Positions 52,243 through 61,948 of a stretch of DNA of 64,000 nt are shown here, piece by piece. The notes beneath the pieces were generated by a model. The model worked only from the letters and a program-made list of their open reading frames with translations. It was not told where the DNA came from and ran no database searches. Positions within the stretch are counted from its first letter, which is position 1, and each line of letters begins with the position of its first letter. Origin of the DNA: Lachnospiraceae bacterium (GTDB lineage: Bacteria > Bacillota > Clostridia > Lachnospirales > Lachnospiraceae); the NCBI GenBank assembly GCA_910574185.1, contig CAJSZQ010000005.1, positions 62,001 through 126,000 of the forward strand. Reading direction: 5' to 3'. The translations under genes and the position numbers were made by a program.

Positions 52243-52557
52243 ATGGCGGAGATGTTTATTACCCCTATCCAGTTGATGAATCCTGTTGGTCAGACCACTG
52301 CTAAGTCAGAGGCGGAGACGGCTGCACAGGACGTGATTTCTTCTTTTAAGGGGATTTTTGAGAATGCAATTAACGATGTAAAGACAACGGATGATACTCT
52401 GGCGAAAGCACAGTATCTATTGGCGACGGGGCAGACGGAGGACCCGCATTCAGTTACGATTGCGGCGTCGGAGGCGCAGCTTGCGGTAGATATGTTGGTG
52501 GCGCTCAGGTCCAAAGCTTTGGAGGCTTATAATGAGATTATGCGTATCAGTTCATAG
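52243..52557 (+). CDS. fliE: flagellar hook-basal body protein FliE
   Basis: 104 residues, full length for FliE. 'SSFKGIFENAINDVKTTDD', 'AKAQYLLATGQTEDPHSV' and 'SEAQLAVDMLVALRSKALEAY' (in part) are diagnostic. It joins the MS ring to the rod. It starts 43 bases after flgB, RBS 'gaaagga'. Confidence 0.95.
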   Translation: MAEMFITPIQLMNPVGQTTAKSEAETAAQDVISSFKGIFENAINDVKTTDDTLAKAQYLLATGQTEDPHSVTIAASEAQLAVDMLVALRSKALEAYNEIMRISS

Positions 52558-52809
52558 ATTGCAGAGATCTATGGACTGAATTTTCTCGCGCTTCGGGTAA
52601 ATTACAGTAGTACTGCAGTATACATTGATTACATGCATATTTTACGCATTCTGAAAATTCTTGGTACAAGGCGTCGGGGGAAGGCGATGTGGTGATATTG
52701 TCGGCCGGTGATAAAGCCGTAGGAAGAATTTTCTGGTAAGTAAGATGTGCGGGTGATTCGTGGGTGGACGGTATATAAAGAATATGTAAAGTTGAGTGGG
52801 TTTTGGATC

Positions 52810-54414
52810 ATGAAAGAGAGATTGGGGCAATTAAAAGAATTAGCTGGAAAGCTAAGCGATAAAACAAAAAAAATAATTATTGCCGGAGTGGCTGTATTGA
52901 TTGTCGCGGCTATAGCAATAGCGCTTGTTTTGAACAATCAGCCATATGAGACCTTGTTTACCGGATTGGGGCAGGATGAAGCGAAGCAGATTACCGAGAA
53001 GCTTCAGGAAGACGGCATAGAGTTTAAATATAACGGAGACACAGAAATTCTGGTAAAAAAGGATGTTCTTGACCAGACGAAAGCGGCTCTTGTGCAGGAA
53101 GGGTATCCTAAAAGCGGATTTACCTATGATACTTTTAAAGATAATGCGGGTATGCTGACAACGGATGCGGATAAGAATACATATAAGCTGTATGAACTCC
53201 AGGATCGCATCGGCGCTACGATTGAGTTATTTGAAGGAGTGAAGACTGCGAAAGTAACGATTGCGCTCGGTGAGAACAGCAAGTACGCGCTAAATGATGA
53301 TGAGCAGAATCCGACTGCTACAGCGGTTATAACGATGAAAGACGGCGGTTCTCCTACGGCGGAGCAGGCGGCCGGAATCCAAAGGCTGGTTGCCAAGAGT
53401 GTTCCGGGAATGGAGCTTACGGATGTAGCGGTGTTTGATGGCAACGGTAATGATGTGTCTGTGGAATCGGAAGACGGTTCTTCTAATTCGGCTACCAGTT
53501 CGGATGCGGAAGAGATTGCAAGAGTGGTTGAGAAACAAGTTGCTAATAATGTCATGAAGGTGCTTGGGCCGATTTACGGTCAGGATAATGTGAAGGTTTC
53601 TGCAAGAGCGCAGATTAATCTGGAGAATCTTATTCGTGAGACGATTACATACAATACGCCTGAGAAGACGGGAAGAGACGACAAAACAGGAATTATTAAT
53701 CACGAGGAAGGTTATTCGGAGGGCACCGGAGATGGAGAAGGCGCTGGAGGTGTTGCTGGAGCTGAGACCAATGCGGATGCGGATGAGTATAATACAGACA
53801 GTAATGCTGGCGACGGCTCTTCTTATAGCAACAGCTATTCCAGAGACTATCTGGTGAATCAGATAAAAGAACAGGGGCAGGTGTCTCCGGGTGCGTTAGA
53901 AGATCTTACGGTTTCGGTTGCGATTAACGGCGAGGATTTTGGAAATTTGAGAGAGAGTCAGCTTCTTGCGCTGATTGGTAATGCGGCAGGAGTTCCGGCA
54001 GCAGATCAGAATGAGAAAATTGCAGTTGCATGCGCGCCGTTCAGTGAAGCTGTCGATGTGGATGAAGAAGAGGCTAAGACAGGATTTGCAAAACTGATAG
54101 AGAGCGTTCCGATTTGGGTATTTATTGCGGGCGCGATACTCCTTGCAGTGTTGATTGGCCTGGTAGTGCTTCTGATTATGAAGAAGCGCAAGAAGGATGA
54201 AGAAGAGGAAGAGTTAGAACAGATTGCGGAAGAGGCGGGGGAAGCCGTAGAAGAAGTTCCTGCATATGATTTGAATCAGGAGCTGCAGGAAATCAAGAAC
54301 GACAGAGGTATGGAGTTGAAGAGAAGTATCCGGGAATTTGCGGAGCAGAATGCAGAGATATCTGCGCAGTTACTTAAGAACTGGCTGAATGGAGGCAATG
54401 GAAATGGAGAATAA
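52810..54414 (+). CDS. fliF: flagellar MS-ring protein FliF
   Basis: ATG 52810 (534 residues); the upstream extension to 52747 is not FliF-like. TM1 at ~20-40 ('IIAGVAVLIVAAIAIAL'), the PRD/RBM domain 'PYETLFTGLGQDEAKQI', a Gly/Asp/Glu-rich variable section at ~300-345, TM2 at ~438-462 ('VFIAGAILLAVLIGLVVLL'), and a C-terminal FliG-binding tail ('ELKRSIREFAEQN'). The RBS is weak. The 250-bp gap after fliE has no gene. It forms the membrane ring on which the motor and export gate assemble. Confidence 0.95.
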   Translation: MKERLGQLKELAGKLSDKTKKIIIAGVAVLIVAAIAIALVLNNQPYETLFTGLGQDEAKQITEKLQEDGIEFKYNGDTEILVKKDVLDQTKAALVQEGYPKSGFTYDTFKDNAGMLTTDADKNTYKLYELQDRIGATIELFEGVKTAKVTIALGENSKYALNDDEQNPTATAVITMKDGGSPTAEQAAGIQRLVAKSVPGMELTDVAVFDGNGNDVSVESEDGSSNSATSSDAEEIARVVEKQVANNVMKVLGPIYGQDNVKVSARAQINLENLIRETITYNTPEKTGRDDKTGIINHEEGYSEGTGDGEGAGGVAGAETNADADEYNTDSNAGDGSSYSNSYSRDYLVNQIKEQGQVSPGALEDLTVSVAINGEDFGNLRESQLLALIGNAAGVPAADQNEKIAVACAPFSEAVDVDEEEAKTGFAKLIESVPIWVFIAGAILLAVLIGLVVLLIMKKRKKDEEEEELEQIAEEAGEAVEEVPAYDLNQELQEIKNDRGMELKRSIREFAEQNAEISAQLLKNWLNGGNGNGE

Positions 54415-55417
54415 TACGAAGCTGACATCAGAACAAAAAGCCGCAGCAGTCATTGTTTCTCTTGGAGCCGACAAAGCGTCAAAGATTTATAAACATCTGA
54501 GCGAGAGCGATATTGAGAAACTGACCATAGAAGTGGCGAAACTTGGTCATATTACACCAGAGCAGATGGAAGAGGTTCTGGATGAGTTCTATAAGACTTG
54601 TTTGACTCAGAAGGTGGTAACTGACGGCGGTATGGAGTATGCCAGAGCGGTTTTGGAGAAAGCCTTCGGCGAGAGCACAGCTCAGTCGCTTCTTGAGAAG
54701 CTGTCCAAATCTTTGAAGGTGCGTCCCTTTGAGTTTGTCAGGAAGAGTAACGTTAAGAATCTGATATCTTTCCTGCAGTACGAGAGGCCGCAGACTATTG
54801 CATTGGTACTTTCTTACGCGGATTCGGATCAGGCGTCTTCGGTTATCAGTGAATTGCCGAAGGAAAAGCGGATTAAGGTCGTAGAGTCCATTGCCAAGAT
54901 GGAGAGCGCGTCGCCGGATGCCATTAAGATAGTGGAAGCCTCACTGAAGAAGCGATTCGAAAGTATTCTTACCACAGCAGATTACACGAAAATTGGCGGT
55001 ATTGATTACATAGCAGACGTCATGAATCATATGGATAGATCCAATGAGAAATACATCTTTGACGAATTGGGCAAAGAGAACGAAGAGCTGGCTGAAACCA
55101 TCCGTAAGAAGATGTTCGTATTCGAGGATATTGTATCCATGGACAACAGATCTATTCAGCGGTTTATTCGTGAGTGTGATGTTAAGGATATCGTATACGC
55201 ACTGAAAGGCTCTGACGATAATATTAAGGATCTTGTATTTGCTAATGTATCAACGCGTATGGCTGAGAGCATACGGTCTGACCTTGAAGTTACAGTTAAT
55301 GTTCGTCTGAGAGATGTTGAGGAAGCTCAGCAGAGGATTGTTGGCGTAATCAGAAGACTTGAGGAAGCCGGCGAACTGATTATTGTTAAGAGCGGAAAGG
55401 ATGAGATCATTGCCTAG
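54404..55417 (+). CDS. fliG: flagellar motor switch protein FliG
   Basis: ATG 54404 is best spaced from 'ggagg' at 54391-54395; ATGs at 54389 and 54398 overlap that site. 337 residues with 'KAAAVIVSLGADKAS', the EHPQT-type motif as 'QYERPQTIALVLSYAD', 'MFVFEDIVSMDNRSIQRFI' (in part) and the C-terminal torque helix region 'SIRSDLEVT'. It transmits MotA force to the rotor. It overlaps the end of fliF by 11 bases. Confidence 0.95.
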   Translation: MENNTKLTSEQKAAAVIVSLGADKASKIYKHLSESDIEKLTIEVAKLGHITPEQMEEVLDEFYKTCLTQKVVTDGGMEYARAVLEKAFGESTAQSLLEKLSKSLKVRPFEFVRKSNVKNLISFLQYERPQTIALVLSYADSDQASSVISELPKEKRIKVVESIAKMESASPDAIKIVEASLKKRFESILTTADYTKIGGIDYIADVMNHMDRSNEKYIFDELGKENEELAETIRKKMFVFEDIVSMDNRSIQRFIRECDVKDIVYALKGSDDNIKDLVFANVSTRMAESIRSDLEVTVNVRLRDVEEAQQRIVGVIRRLEEAGELIIVKSGKDEIIA

Positions 55418-56171
55418 GATTATGAAGGAACCGGACAAAGGGCGGGACATTAAGCCTTTTGATTTCTTTGCCGGGTTTAAGCTCCATGAAGAACCGCCGG
55501 AAGAAGAACTTTCGGAGGAGACGAAGGAGCCTGATGAAGAGGAAGAAGCCGCAAAGGCAATAAGCGCAATGGAAGAAGAGATTTTGGCGAATGCCAGAAT
55601 GCAGGCAGATAAAATTCTTGCCGATGCGCGTGAACAGGCAGAGATATTGCGTGAGCAGGGCTATCGGGAAGGCTTAGAGACGGGCCGGACGGATGGTTAC
55701 CGGGCGGCTTATGAAGAACAGAAGCAGATTCATGATGCTGAGATTCAGGAGCTTGAACGTAATATCCGGGAGGTTATAACAGATGTTTCTATTGAGAAAG
55801 AGAAGCTTTTAGAAAAGTATGTGGATGATTTGAAGCGGGTTTCTCTTGCTGTGGCAGAGAAGATTATTCAGACCAGTCTTCAGTCAAGCGGAGATATTGT
55901 TAAGCGAATGATTATATCTGCTACTGATAAGATGCAGAGGAAACAATGGGCAAAAATCTATGTCACAAAGTGTGAGGCTGGCATATCTATGGAAGTAGAT
56001 ACAGAATTACTGGAGGCTTTGTCAAAGCTATCGGATAATATAAAGCTTATTACGATGGATAACGGAGAGCCTGGAACCTGTATTATAGAACTTCCGGATG
56101 AGATTATAGACGCCAGCGTCGGTACACAGTTAGAGAACATCAAAGATATATTAAACAACGTTAGAGTATAG
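55401..56171 (+). CDS. fliH: flagellar export regulator FliH
   Basis: Start ATG 55401 ('MRSLPRIMKEPDK'), overlapping fliG by 17 bases; ATG 55422 is an alternative. 256 residues. A charged N-terminus rich in Glu, a long coiled coil with 'MQADKILADAREQAEILREQ', and a C-terminal FliH/YscL domain ('VAEKIIQTSLQSSGDIVKRM'). It binds and restrains the FliI ATPase that follows 15 bases later. Confidence 0.9.
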   Translation: MRSLPRIMKEPDKGRDIKPFDFFAGFKLHEEPPEEELSEETKEPDEEEEAAKAISAMEEEILANARMQADKILADAREQAEILREQGYREGLETGRTDGYRAAYEEQKQIHDAEIQELERNIREVITDVSIEKEKLLEKYVDDLKRVSLAVAEKIIQTSLQSSGDIVKRMIISATDKMQRKQWAKIYVTKCEAGISMEVDTELLEALSKLSDNIKLITMDNGEPGTCIIELPDEIIDASVGTQLENIKDILNNVRV

Positions 56172-56186
56172 CTGAGGTGAAGATGT

Positions 56187-57488
56187 ATGTTTTCAAGGCT
56201 GCCGGAGTTAATCCAGAAGTCAGAGACGGTGAGTTACATAGGTAAAATTGAAAATGTTGTCGGAATGGCTATGGAATCCTCAGGGAATCGTGCCAGTATC
56301 GGTGATATTGCCATGATATATAATGAGGAAAAACACAGACAGATACCGGTGGAAGTTGTAGGATTCCGGGGCGATAAGATGCAGCTCATGGCGTATGAGA
56401 ATATCAATGGCGTTGCGGCGGGAAGCTTCGTGAGGAATACAAAGCGCCGGTTAAAGATACCGGTGGGAGAATTTCTGAGGGGTAGAATTATTGATGCAAC
56501 AGGGAATCCGATGGATGATTTGGGCCCTTTTCTGTCACCGAGATACTATTATGTTGAAAATACATATATTAATCCTCTGAAACGTCCTCCGATTACAGAT
56601 ACGTTGGAATTTGGCGTCAAGGCAATTGACGGGTTGAATACGATTGGTAAAGGACAGCGTATCGGTATTTTTGCGGGCAGCGGCGTGGGTAAGAGTACCC
56701 TGCTTGGGATGATTGCAAAGAATGTAAAAGCAGATATTAATGTGATTGCGCTGGTAGGAGAGCGAGGCAGGGAGGTTCTGGAATTTGTTGAGAAGGATCT
56801 GGGGCCGGAGGGACTAAAGAGAAGTGTTCTTGTAGTAGCTACCTCGGACCAGCCGGCTATGCTTCGTATGAAATGTCCGCTGGTTGCGACAACGATTGCG
56901 GAATATTTCAAAGACCAGGGCAAAGATGTATTGCTGATGATGGATTCTCTTACCCGATTTGCTATGGCACAGCGTGAGATTGGGCTTGCAACCGGAGAGC
57001 CGCCGGTTGCAAGAGGTTATACCCCTTCGATTTATGCAGAGTTTCCGAAGCTTTTGGAGCGCAGTGGGAATTTTGAGAAGGGTTCTATCACTGGAGTATA
57101 TACTGTGCTGGTAGAGGGCGATGATACGAATGAGCCGATTGCGGACACAGTCCGCGGTATTCTGGACGGACATATTGTTTTGTCCAGGAAGCTTGCAAAT
57201 GAGAATCATTTCCCGGCTATTGATGTGAATGCAAGTATTTCTCGTCTTATGACGAATATTGTCTCAGATGAGCACCGAACAGCGGCGGCGTGGATGAGGG
57301 ATACATTGAGCGTTTACTCAAAGAATGAAGATTTGATTTCTATAGGGGCCTATAAGTCAGGGACGAATCCCAGACTGGACCGGGCAGTAGCCAAAATCGA
57401 CAGGGTAAACGAATTCCTGATGCAGAAGATAGACGAGAGTTTCTCTATAGGCGAATCTGTAGAGATGATGAAGAGGATAATGAAGTGA
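56187..57488 (+). CDS. fliI: flagellum-specific ATPase FliI
   Basis: 433 residues. Walker A 'GIFAGSGVGKST' near residue 160-170, Walker B 'VLLMMDSLTRFAMAQREIGL', and the family motif 'EPPVARGYTPSIYAEFPKL' are intact. A hexameric ATPase of type III export that unloads chaperone-substrate complexes. It ends in GTGA, shared with the fliJ start. Confidence 0.97.
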   Translation: MFSRLPELIQKSETVSYIGKIENVVGMAMESSGNRASIGDIAMIYNEEKHRQIPVEVVGFRGDKMQLMAYENINGVAAGSFVRNTKRRLKIPVGEFLRGRIIDATGNPMDDLGPFLSPRYYYVENTYINPLKRPPITDTLEFGVKAIDGLNTIGKGQRIGIFAGSGVGKSTLLGMIAKNVKADINVIALVGERGREVLEFVEKDLGPEGLKRSVLVVATSDQPAMLRMKCPLVATTIAEYFKDQGKDVLLMMDSLTRFAMAQREIGLATGEPPVARGYTPSIYAEFPKLLERSGNFEKGSITGVYTVLVEGDDTNEPIADTVRGILDGHIVLSRKLANENHFPAIDVNASISRLMTNIVSDEHRTAAAWMRDTLSVYSKNEDLISIGAYKSGTNPRLDRAVAKIDRVNEFLMQKIDESFSIGESVEMMKRIMK

Positions 57489-57937
57489 AGAAATTCTATT
57501 TTGCATTAGATACGGTGCTTAGATATAAGGAACAGGTGCTGGATGGTCTGAAGGCAGAGCATGCAAGAATCCTTGCGAAAGTTAGGGAATGCGAGCAGGC
57601 TATAGAAGAACTGGAGCTTCTTCATAGGCAGTGTACCGATGAATTTCGGCAGAGTAAGATGAATGGAATTACGATTCGAGAAATTCATACATATGAGAAT
57701 TATCTGGAATCTTTGGGGCTTCAGATTAGACGGAAGAAAGAACAGCTCAAGCAGCTTCGCAAGAAAGAAGAAGACAAAAGGAATGAAGTAGTGGAAGCAA
57801 AGAAGGAGACTTCTTCTATCGATAAGCTGAAGGAGAAGAAACTGGATGCTTACAACAAAGAAGTTCAGAAAGAAGATGAACGGTTTATTGAAGAATTTGT
57901 CGCTACAAAAAGGGCGATGGCAAGACTTAGTATTTAA
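57485..57937 (+). CDS. fliJ: flagellar export protein FliJ
   Basis: GTG start overlapping the fliI stop (GTGA). 150 residues, almost all predicted coiled coil, starting 'KFYFALDTVLRYKEQVLDGL'. FliJ is the stalk-like partner of the FliI hexamer. Position and length support the call. Confidence 0.92.
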   Translation: MKKFYFALDTVLRYKEQVLDGLKAEHARILAKVRECEQAIEELELLHRQCTDEFRQSKMNGITIREIHTYENYLESLGLQIRRKKEQLKQLRKKEEDKRNEVVEAKKETSSIDKLKEKKLDAYNKEVQKEDERFIEEFVATKRAMARLSI

Positions 57938-58049
57938 CCGTCGGTTTGAGAGACGCTGTGGTTTGGAATTTGCAGCGTTGTATGATAACGGGTAATCCTG
58001 CGATTGCAGATTACTATAGATAATAATCTAGAGAAAGGAGGAGAATGCG

Positions 58050-59195
58050 ATGGACAAAATCAGCGTAAAAATGTCGGACGTCAGTTTACGCCAGACAGAA
58101 GGAGCAAAGCCGGCAGGTCAGACCAGAGAGGTTACCGGAGATTTCAAGAAGCTTCTTCAGAATCAGAGTGAGAACAGCAGCAAGGATGTGTCGAAGGAGA
58201 CTAATACAGAGAAACAGCCGGAAGCTGTGAATGAGCAGACAAAAGAAGAGCCGAAAGAAGTTAACGGAGCAAAAGAAGAAACTGAAGAAGTCGTGACTGA
58301 AGAAAATGTTCAGACGAATGGACTGCTTGCAGCGTTTCAGTTGGCTCAAAATTTCAAGCCGGAGATGATTCAGGCGGAGCCTGAGACGGTTCCTGTGGAA
58401 GCGTTGCCGGTAGAGGAAATGGTGCCGGAAGAGACGGCTCAGCCTGTGATTTCGGAGTTGGAAGGCATGATAGAAGCACCAGTACAGGCGGCAGAAGTGC
58501 AGATGGGGGAAAACCTTCAAGTACAGCAAATGCAGCCAGAGAAATCTGTGGTGGAAGATGTAAAACCGCAGGCGGAACAGACAGTACAGGAAGTACAGAT
58601 ATCAGAAAAGCCGCAAACGTCAAATCAGCAGAAGACCGACACATCCAATCAGGAGAGTATGGCACAGCATGAAGACAGTCATCCTGCAGAACAGACTGTA
58701 CAAATTCAGAATCCTGAGCCTTCAGTAAAGGTGGAAGTGCAGGAGATGAAGCCTCAGGAGCCGGTAAGAATACGGGTTCCGCAGCCAGAGGAGCTGCCGG
58801 AGAAGGTAACGGACCAGCTTATGGCGAAAATTTCTGAGGGAATAAAGGAGTTTGAGATACATATCGAGCCGGTAAACCTTGGAAAGATTGCAGTAAAGAT
58901 TCTGTATCAGGCAGGCCAGACGACGGTATCTATTATGTGTTCCGAGAAGAGAACGCTTGACATTTTAGGTCGTAATGCCGGTGAGATAGGTCAGATTATT
59001 GACAAGAATTTGGGTGGAACCACCACGATTGTTGTAGATAAACAGGAAAGCGACTACCTGAATCAGACGAGAGACGAGAACCAGCAGAATGGCCGGAACG
59101 GCGAACAAGAGCAGCAGGAAGGAAGAAAGAAAGAAGAAGGCGTCGACGATGCACAGGATTTCCTTCAGAAGCTTAGACTTGGGCTGGCAGGGTAG
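58050..59195 (+). CDS. fliK: flagellar hook-length control protein FliK
   Basis: 381 residues. The N-terminal ~240 residues are low-complexity and rich in Glu, Gln and Pro, as the secreted ruler should be. The C-terminal FliK domain (~250-335) shows 'EIHIEPVNLGKIAVKILY' and 'CSEKRTLDILGRNAGEI'. It measures the hook and flips export specificity. RBS 'gaaaggagga', 112 bases after fliJ. Confidence 0.92.
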   Translation: MDKISVKMSDVSLRQTEGAKPAGQTREVTGDFKKLLQNQSENSSKDVSKETNTEKQPEAVNEQTKEEPKEVNGAKEETEEVVTEENVQTNGLLAAFQLAQNFKPEMIQAEPETVPVEALPVEEMVPEETAQPVISELEGMIEAPVQAAEVQMGENLQVQQMQPEKSVVEDVKPQAEQTVQEVQISEKPQTSNQQKTDTSNQESMAQHEDSHPAEQTVQIQNPEPSVKVEVQEMKPQEPVRIRVPQPEELPEKVTDQLMAKISEGIKEFEIHIEPVNLGKIAVKILYQAGQTTVSIMCSEKRTLDILGRNAGEIGQIIDKNLGGTTTIVVDKQESDYLNQTRDENQQNGRNGEQEQQEGRKKEEGVDDAQDFLQKLRLGLAG

Positions 59196-59227
59196 AACAA
59201 TCAGAAATTAAAAAGGAGACTGGTAAG

Positions 59228-59800
59228 ATGGCAGTAGATGCAACAAGCACATTGATGAGTGATGCGGCGAAATATATTTATGATGAGGCAAAGGCAACAC
59301 AGGCGGCTTCCACATCCAGCAACACTCTGACAACCGATGATTATTGGAAACTTATGGCGGCACAGCTTCAGTATCAGGATATGTCGAATCCTATGGATAA
59401 CAGTGAAATGATGAATCAGATGACACAGATGTCTTCCATGAGCGCGATGTCGAAATTGACTGAGGCAGTTGCAAACTTTTCAACAGTAACAAACAATCTT
59501 TCAACAGTTACGCTGACGACGTATTCTACAGGACTTCTTGGCAAGGAAGTTACGGTTGCGATTCCGGACCCGAACGGAGAGAAGGACAAAGACGGGAATG
59601 TGAAGATGACCTATAAGAAGGGAACTGTAACAGGCGTGGATTTAACAGGCGCTACTGCAGTATATGTGGATGGTAAGAAGTATGAACTGTCGCAGGTAAT
59701 GTCCGTAGGAGAGGTTCCGGAAGAGAACAAGGATGAGAATAAAGAAGAAGAAGGCGGCGGCAGCGCAGGAAGTACGGAAGCGGATAAAGAAACCACATAG
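59228..59800 (+). CDS. flgD: flagellar hook cap/assembly protein FlgD
   Basis: 190 residues. The N-terminal export region contains 'DDYWKLMAAQLQYQDMSNPM', the FlgD signature, followed by 'EMMNQMTQMSSMSAM'. The C-terminal part has a short beta domain and an acidic tail ('EENKDENKEEEGGG'). It caps the growing hook and leaves when the hook is finished. RBS 'aaaggag'. Confidence 0.94.
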   Translation: MAVDATSTLMSDAAKYIYDEAKATQAASTSSNTLTTDDYWKLMAAQLQYQDMSNPMDNSEMMNQMTQMSSMSAMSKLTEAVANFSTVTNNLSTVTLTTYSTGLLGKEVTVAIPDPNGEKDKDGNVKMTYKKGTVTGVDLTGATAVYVDGKKYELSQVMSVGEVPEENKDENKEEEGGGSAGSTEADKETT

Positions 59801-59842
59801 GACAGGAAGTAAGAGCATAAAGTTAAAGGCGGTGTGTCATTG

Positions 59843-60232
59843 ATGAGCAATGTGAATCAGATTACAAATGCCGGCATACTTAAGCTGCAGCATGCACAGA
59901 CTGCGCTGCAGACAAAAGCAAATACTGGTAATACGGTACAATTTGCAGAAATTCTGCAAAAAGAATCGGATAAAGCGCAGTCCGTTCAATTCTCCAAACA
60001 TGCGGCACAGAGGGTGCGGCAGCGGGGAATCGAGGTGACAGATACTCTGATGCAGAACTTAAATCAGGCAGTAAGGAAGGCGCAGGAAAAAGGTGCAAAA
60101 GATGTGGTTGTCATCGGTGAGAGCGGAGCCTTTATTGTGAATGTTCCCAATAATATTGTAGTAACGACAATGTCGGGAGCAGAGATGAAAGATAATATAT
60201 TTACTAATATTGACAGCGCTGTCTTAATGTAA
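59843..60232 (+). CDS. flagellar operon protein, TIGR02530 type
   Basis: ATG 59843 preferred over the GTG at 59834, as 'aaaggcggtg' is spaced for it; 129 residues. 'VQFSKHAAQRVRQRGIEVTD' and 'NVPNNIVVTTMSGAEMKDNI' mark the small family found between flgD and flgE in Firmicutes and other Gram-positive operons. The molecular role is unknown; the position suggests hook assembly. Confidence 0.88.
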   Translation: MSNVNQITNAGILKLQHAQTALQTKANTGNTVQFAEILQKESDKAQSVQFSKHAAQRVRQRGIEVTDTLMQNLNQAVRKAQEKGAKDVVVIGESGAFIVNVPNNIVVTTMSGAEMKDNIFTNIDSAVLM

Positions 60233-60321
60233 ACCGGACCATTTTATGGGGGTTTTGATATCTGTGCGACTCGCAGATATCGTCAGACAGCAGATGATGA
60301 AAAGAAAGGAAGTAATAAAAA

Positions 60322-61638
60322 ATGGTCAGATCAATGGTTGCGGCAGTCGCAGGACTGAAGACCCATCAGTCAAAGATGGACGTAATTGGTAACAATATTG
60401 CAAACGTAAATACCTGGGGATACAAATCATACAGCTTCAACTTCCAGGATTCCATGTATGCCAATTCGATTAATGGCTCGGGAGGAAGCACAGAAGCAGG
60501 AGCGGCCGGCGGGCGTAATGCGTCTCAGGTTGGTTATGGTTCAACCCTTTCTTCTATTACGAACGAATTTGGAACGGGCGCTCCGTCGCCGTCGTCCAAT
60601 CCTCTGGATTGTATGATTGACGGTACCGGATTTTTCCTGGTAGGTAATATGATTAATGGAACCTTTACTAATATCGAAAGTTCCGGATTGTATTTATCAA
60701 GAGTAGGTATTTTCCGGGTGGATAACAATGGATATTTGGTAGACGACCAGAGAAGCTATGTATATGGATACTCTGTAGTAGAGGGAACCGGAACTCCGGA
60801 AGTACCGGCAACACAGGCGAAGTACGCTTTTGAAGGGGTTCAGATGACTATTACTGATGGAACAAATGCAGGCGACCCGACTACAATTCGTATCGGTAGT
60901 GTAGAGGTTACAACAACACTCTATAAAAAAGATGATTTCCTGAATGATCCAGAAGCGTATAAAGCAGTAATGAAAGATTGGGTAAAGAAAGCGCAGGATG
61001 ATCCGACTTTTAGCGATTACCGCATCAATTTTGACGGTGTGGGCAGTACGCTTTCGGCGACGGGTGCGAACGATGCTACTGTAAAGATTTCACTGACGGC
61101 GAAGACGCCGGGGGCTGCTGCAAATGCAGAACTTGAGACGTTTACTGGTTTGGGGACGGGGAATACTTTAACTCGTAAGCAGACTGTAGCGGGAGCGGAC
61201 TGGGTTCCGGCAGTTCCGGCGGAATATGCAGAAAACTTATCCACCATCAGTATCCCAATCGATCCGGATACCGGAGTGCAGTATGAGATTCAAAGTTATA
61301 AGATTAATGAAGATGGAACTATCATCGGCGTAGATAAAGAGAATCGTACTATCGCAATCGGTCAGCTTGCGCTGGTTACGGTAGAGAACCCGAACGGTCT
61401 GGAGAAGACGGACGGATATTACTATACGCCGGGCGGCAATGCGGGAGACGTTGCGGCAATGAAGCCGAACGGCGGACCGTCAGGCAAGATTCTGGGAGGT
61501 TATCTTGAGATGGCAAACGTAGATTTGGCGAATGAGTTCTCTAATATGATTACCTGTCAGAGAGGTTTCCAGGCTAACTCAAAGATTATCACAGTTACGG
61601 ATGAGATGTTGTCAGAGCTTGTTAACATGAAGCGGTAG
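60322..61638 (+). CDS. flgE: flagellar hook protein FlgE
   Basis: 438 residues. The N-terminal rod/hook motif 'KMDVIGNNIANVNTWGYKSY' and C-terminal 'NVDLANEFSNMITCQRGFQA', 'NSKIITVTDEMLSELV' are typical of FlgE. The central variable domain makes up the hook surface. RBS 'gaaaggaag'. It builds the universal joint between rod and filament. Confidence 0.95.
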   Translation: MVRSMVAAVAGLKTHQSKMDVIGNNIANVNTWGYKSYSFNFQDSMYANSINGSGGSTEAGAAGGRNASQVGYGSTLSSITNEFGTGAPSPSSNPLDCMIDGTGFFLVGNMINGTFTNIESSGLYLSRVGIFRVDNNGYLVDDQRSYVYGYSVVEGTGTPEVPATQAKYAFEGVQMTITDGTNAGDPTTIRIGSVEVTTTLYKKDDFLNDPEAYKAVMKDWVKKAQDDPTFSDYRINFDGVGSTLSATGANDATVKISLTAKTPGAAANAELETFTGLGTGNTLTRKQTVAGADWVPAVPAEYAENLSTISIPIDPDTGVQYEIQSYKINEDGTIIGVDKENRTIAIGQLALVTVENPNGLEKTDGYYYTPGGNAGDVAAMKPNGGPSGKILGGYLEMANVDLANEFSNMITCQRGFQANSKIITVTDEMLSELVNMKR

Positions 61639-61726
61639 TGATAATCAGAAACCATGAATAAGGCTATGCGTGCCGGGATATAACAGAATATCCCGGTTGC
61701 GCTTGAAATATGTGAGGAAGTGTATT

Positions 61727-61924
61727 ATGATAGTGCTGACTAAGTTGAATAACCAGCCGGTTCTGCTGAACTGTATGCAGATTGAAGCAGTAGAGCTGAT
61801 TCCCGAATCAAAAGTGGTTATGATGAACGGGAAGTTCTACTTGGTAAAGGAGAGTGCAGAAGAGATAATAGAGAAAACAATTGAGTACAATGGAAGAGTC
61901 CATTGTTACGATGCAGATAGATAA
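61727..61924 (+). CDS. flbD: FlbD/SwrD-family protein
   Basis: ATG 61727 set by 'gaggaag'; the longer frame from 61670 lacks an RBS. 65 residues: 'MIVLTKLNNQPVLLNCMQIE' and 'FYLVKESAEEIIEKTIEY'. The family sits between flgE and motA; in Bacillus SwrD increases motor torque, probably through stator function. The neighbouring motAB genes agree. Confidence 0.9.
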   Translation: MIVLTKLNNQPVLLNCMQIEAVELIPESKVVMMNGKFYLVKESAEEIIEKTIEYNGRVHCYDADR

Positions 61925-61948
61925 AAAAGTTAGGGCGGTGAAGATAAC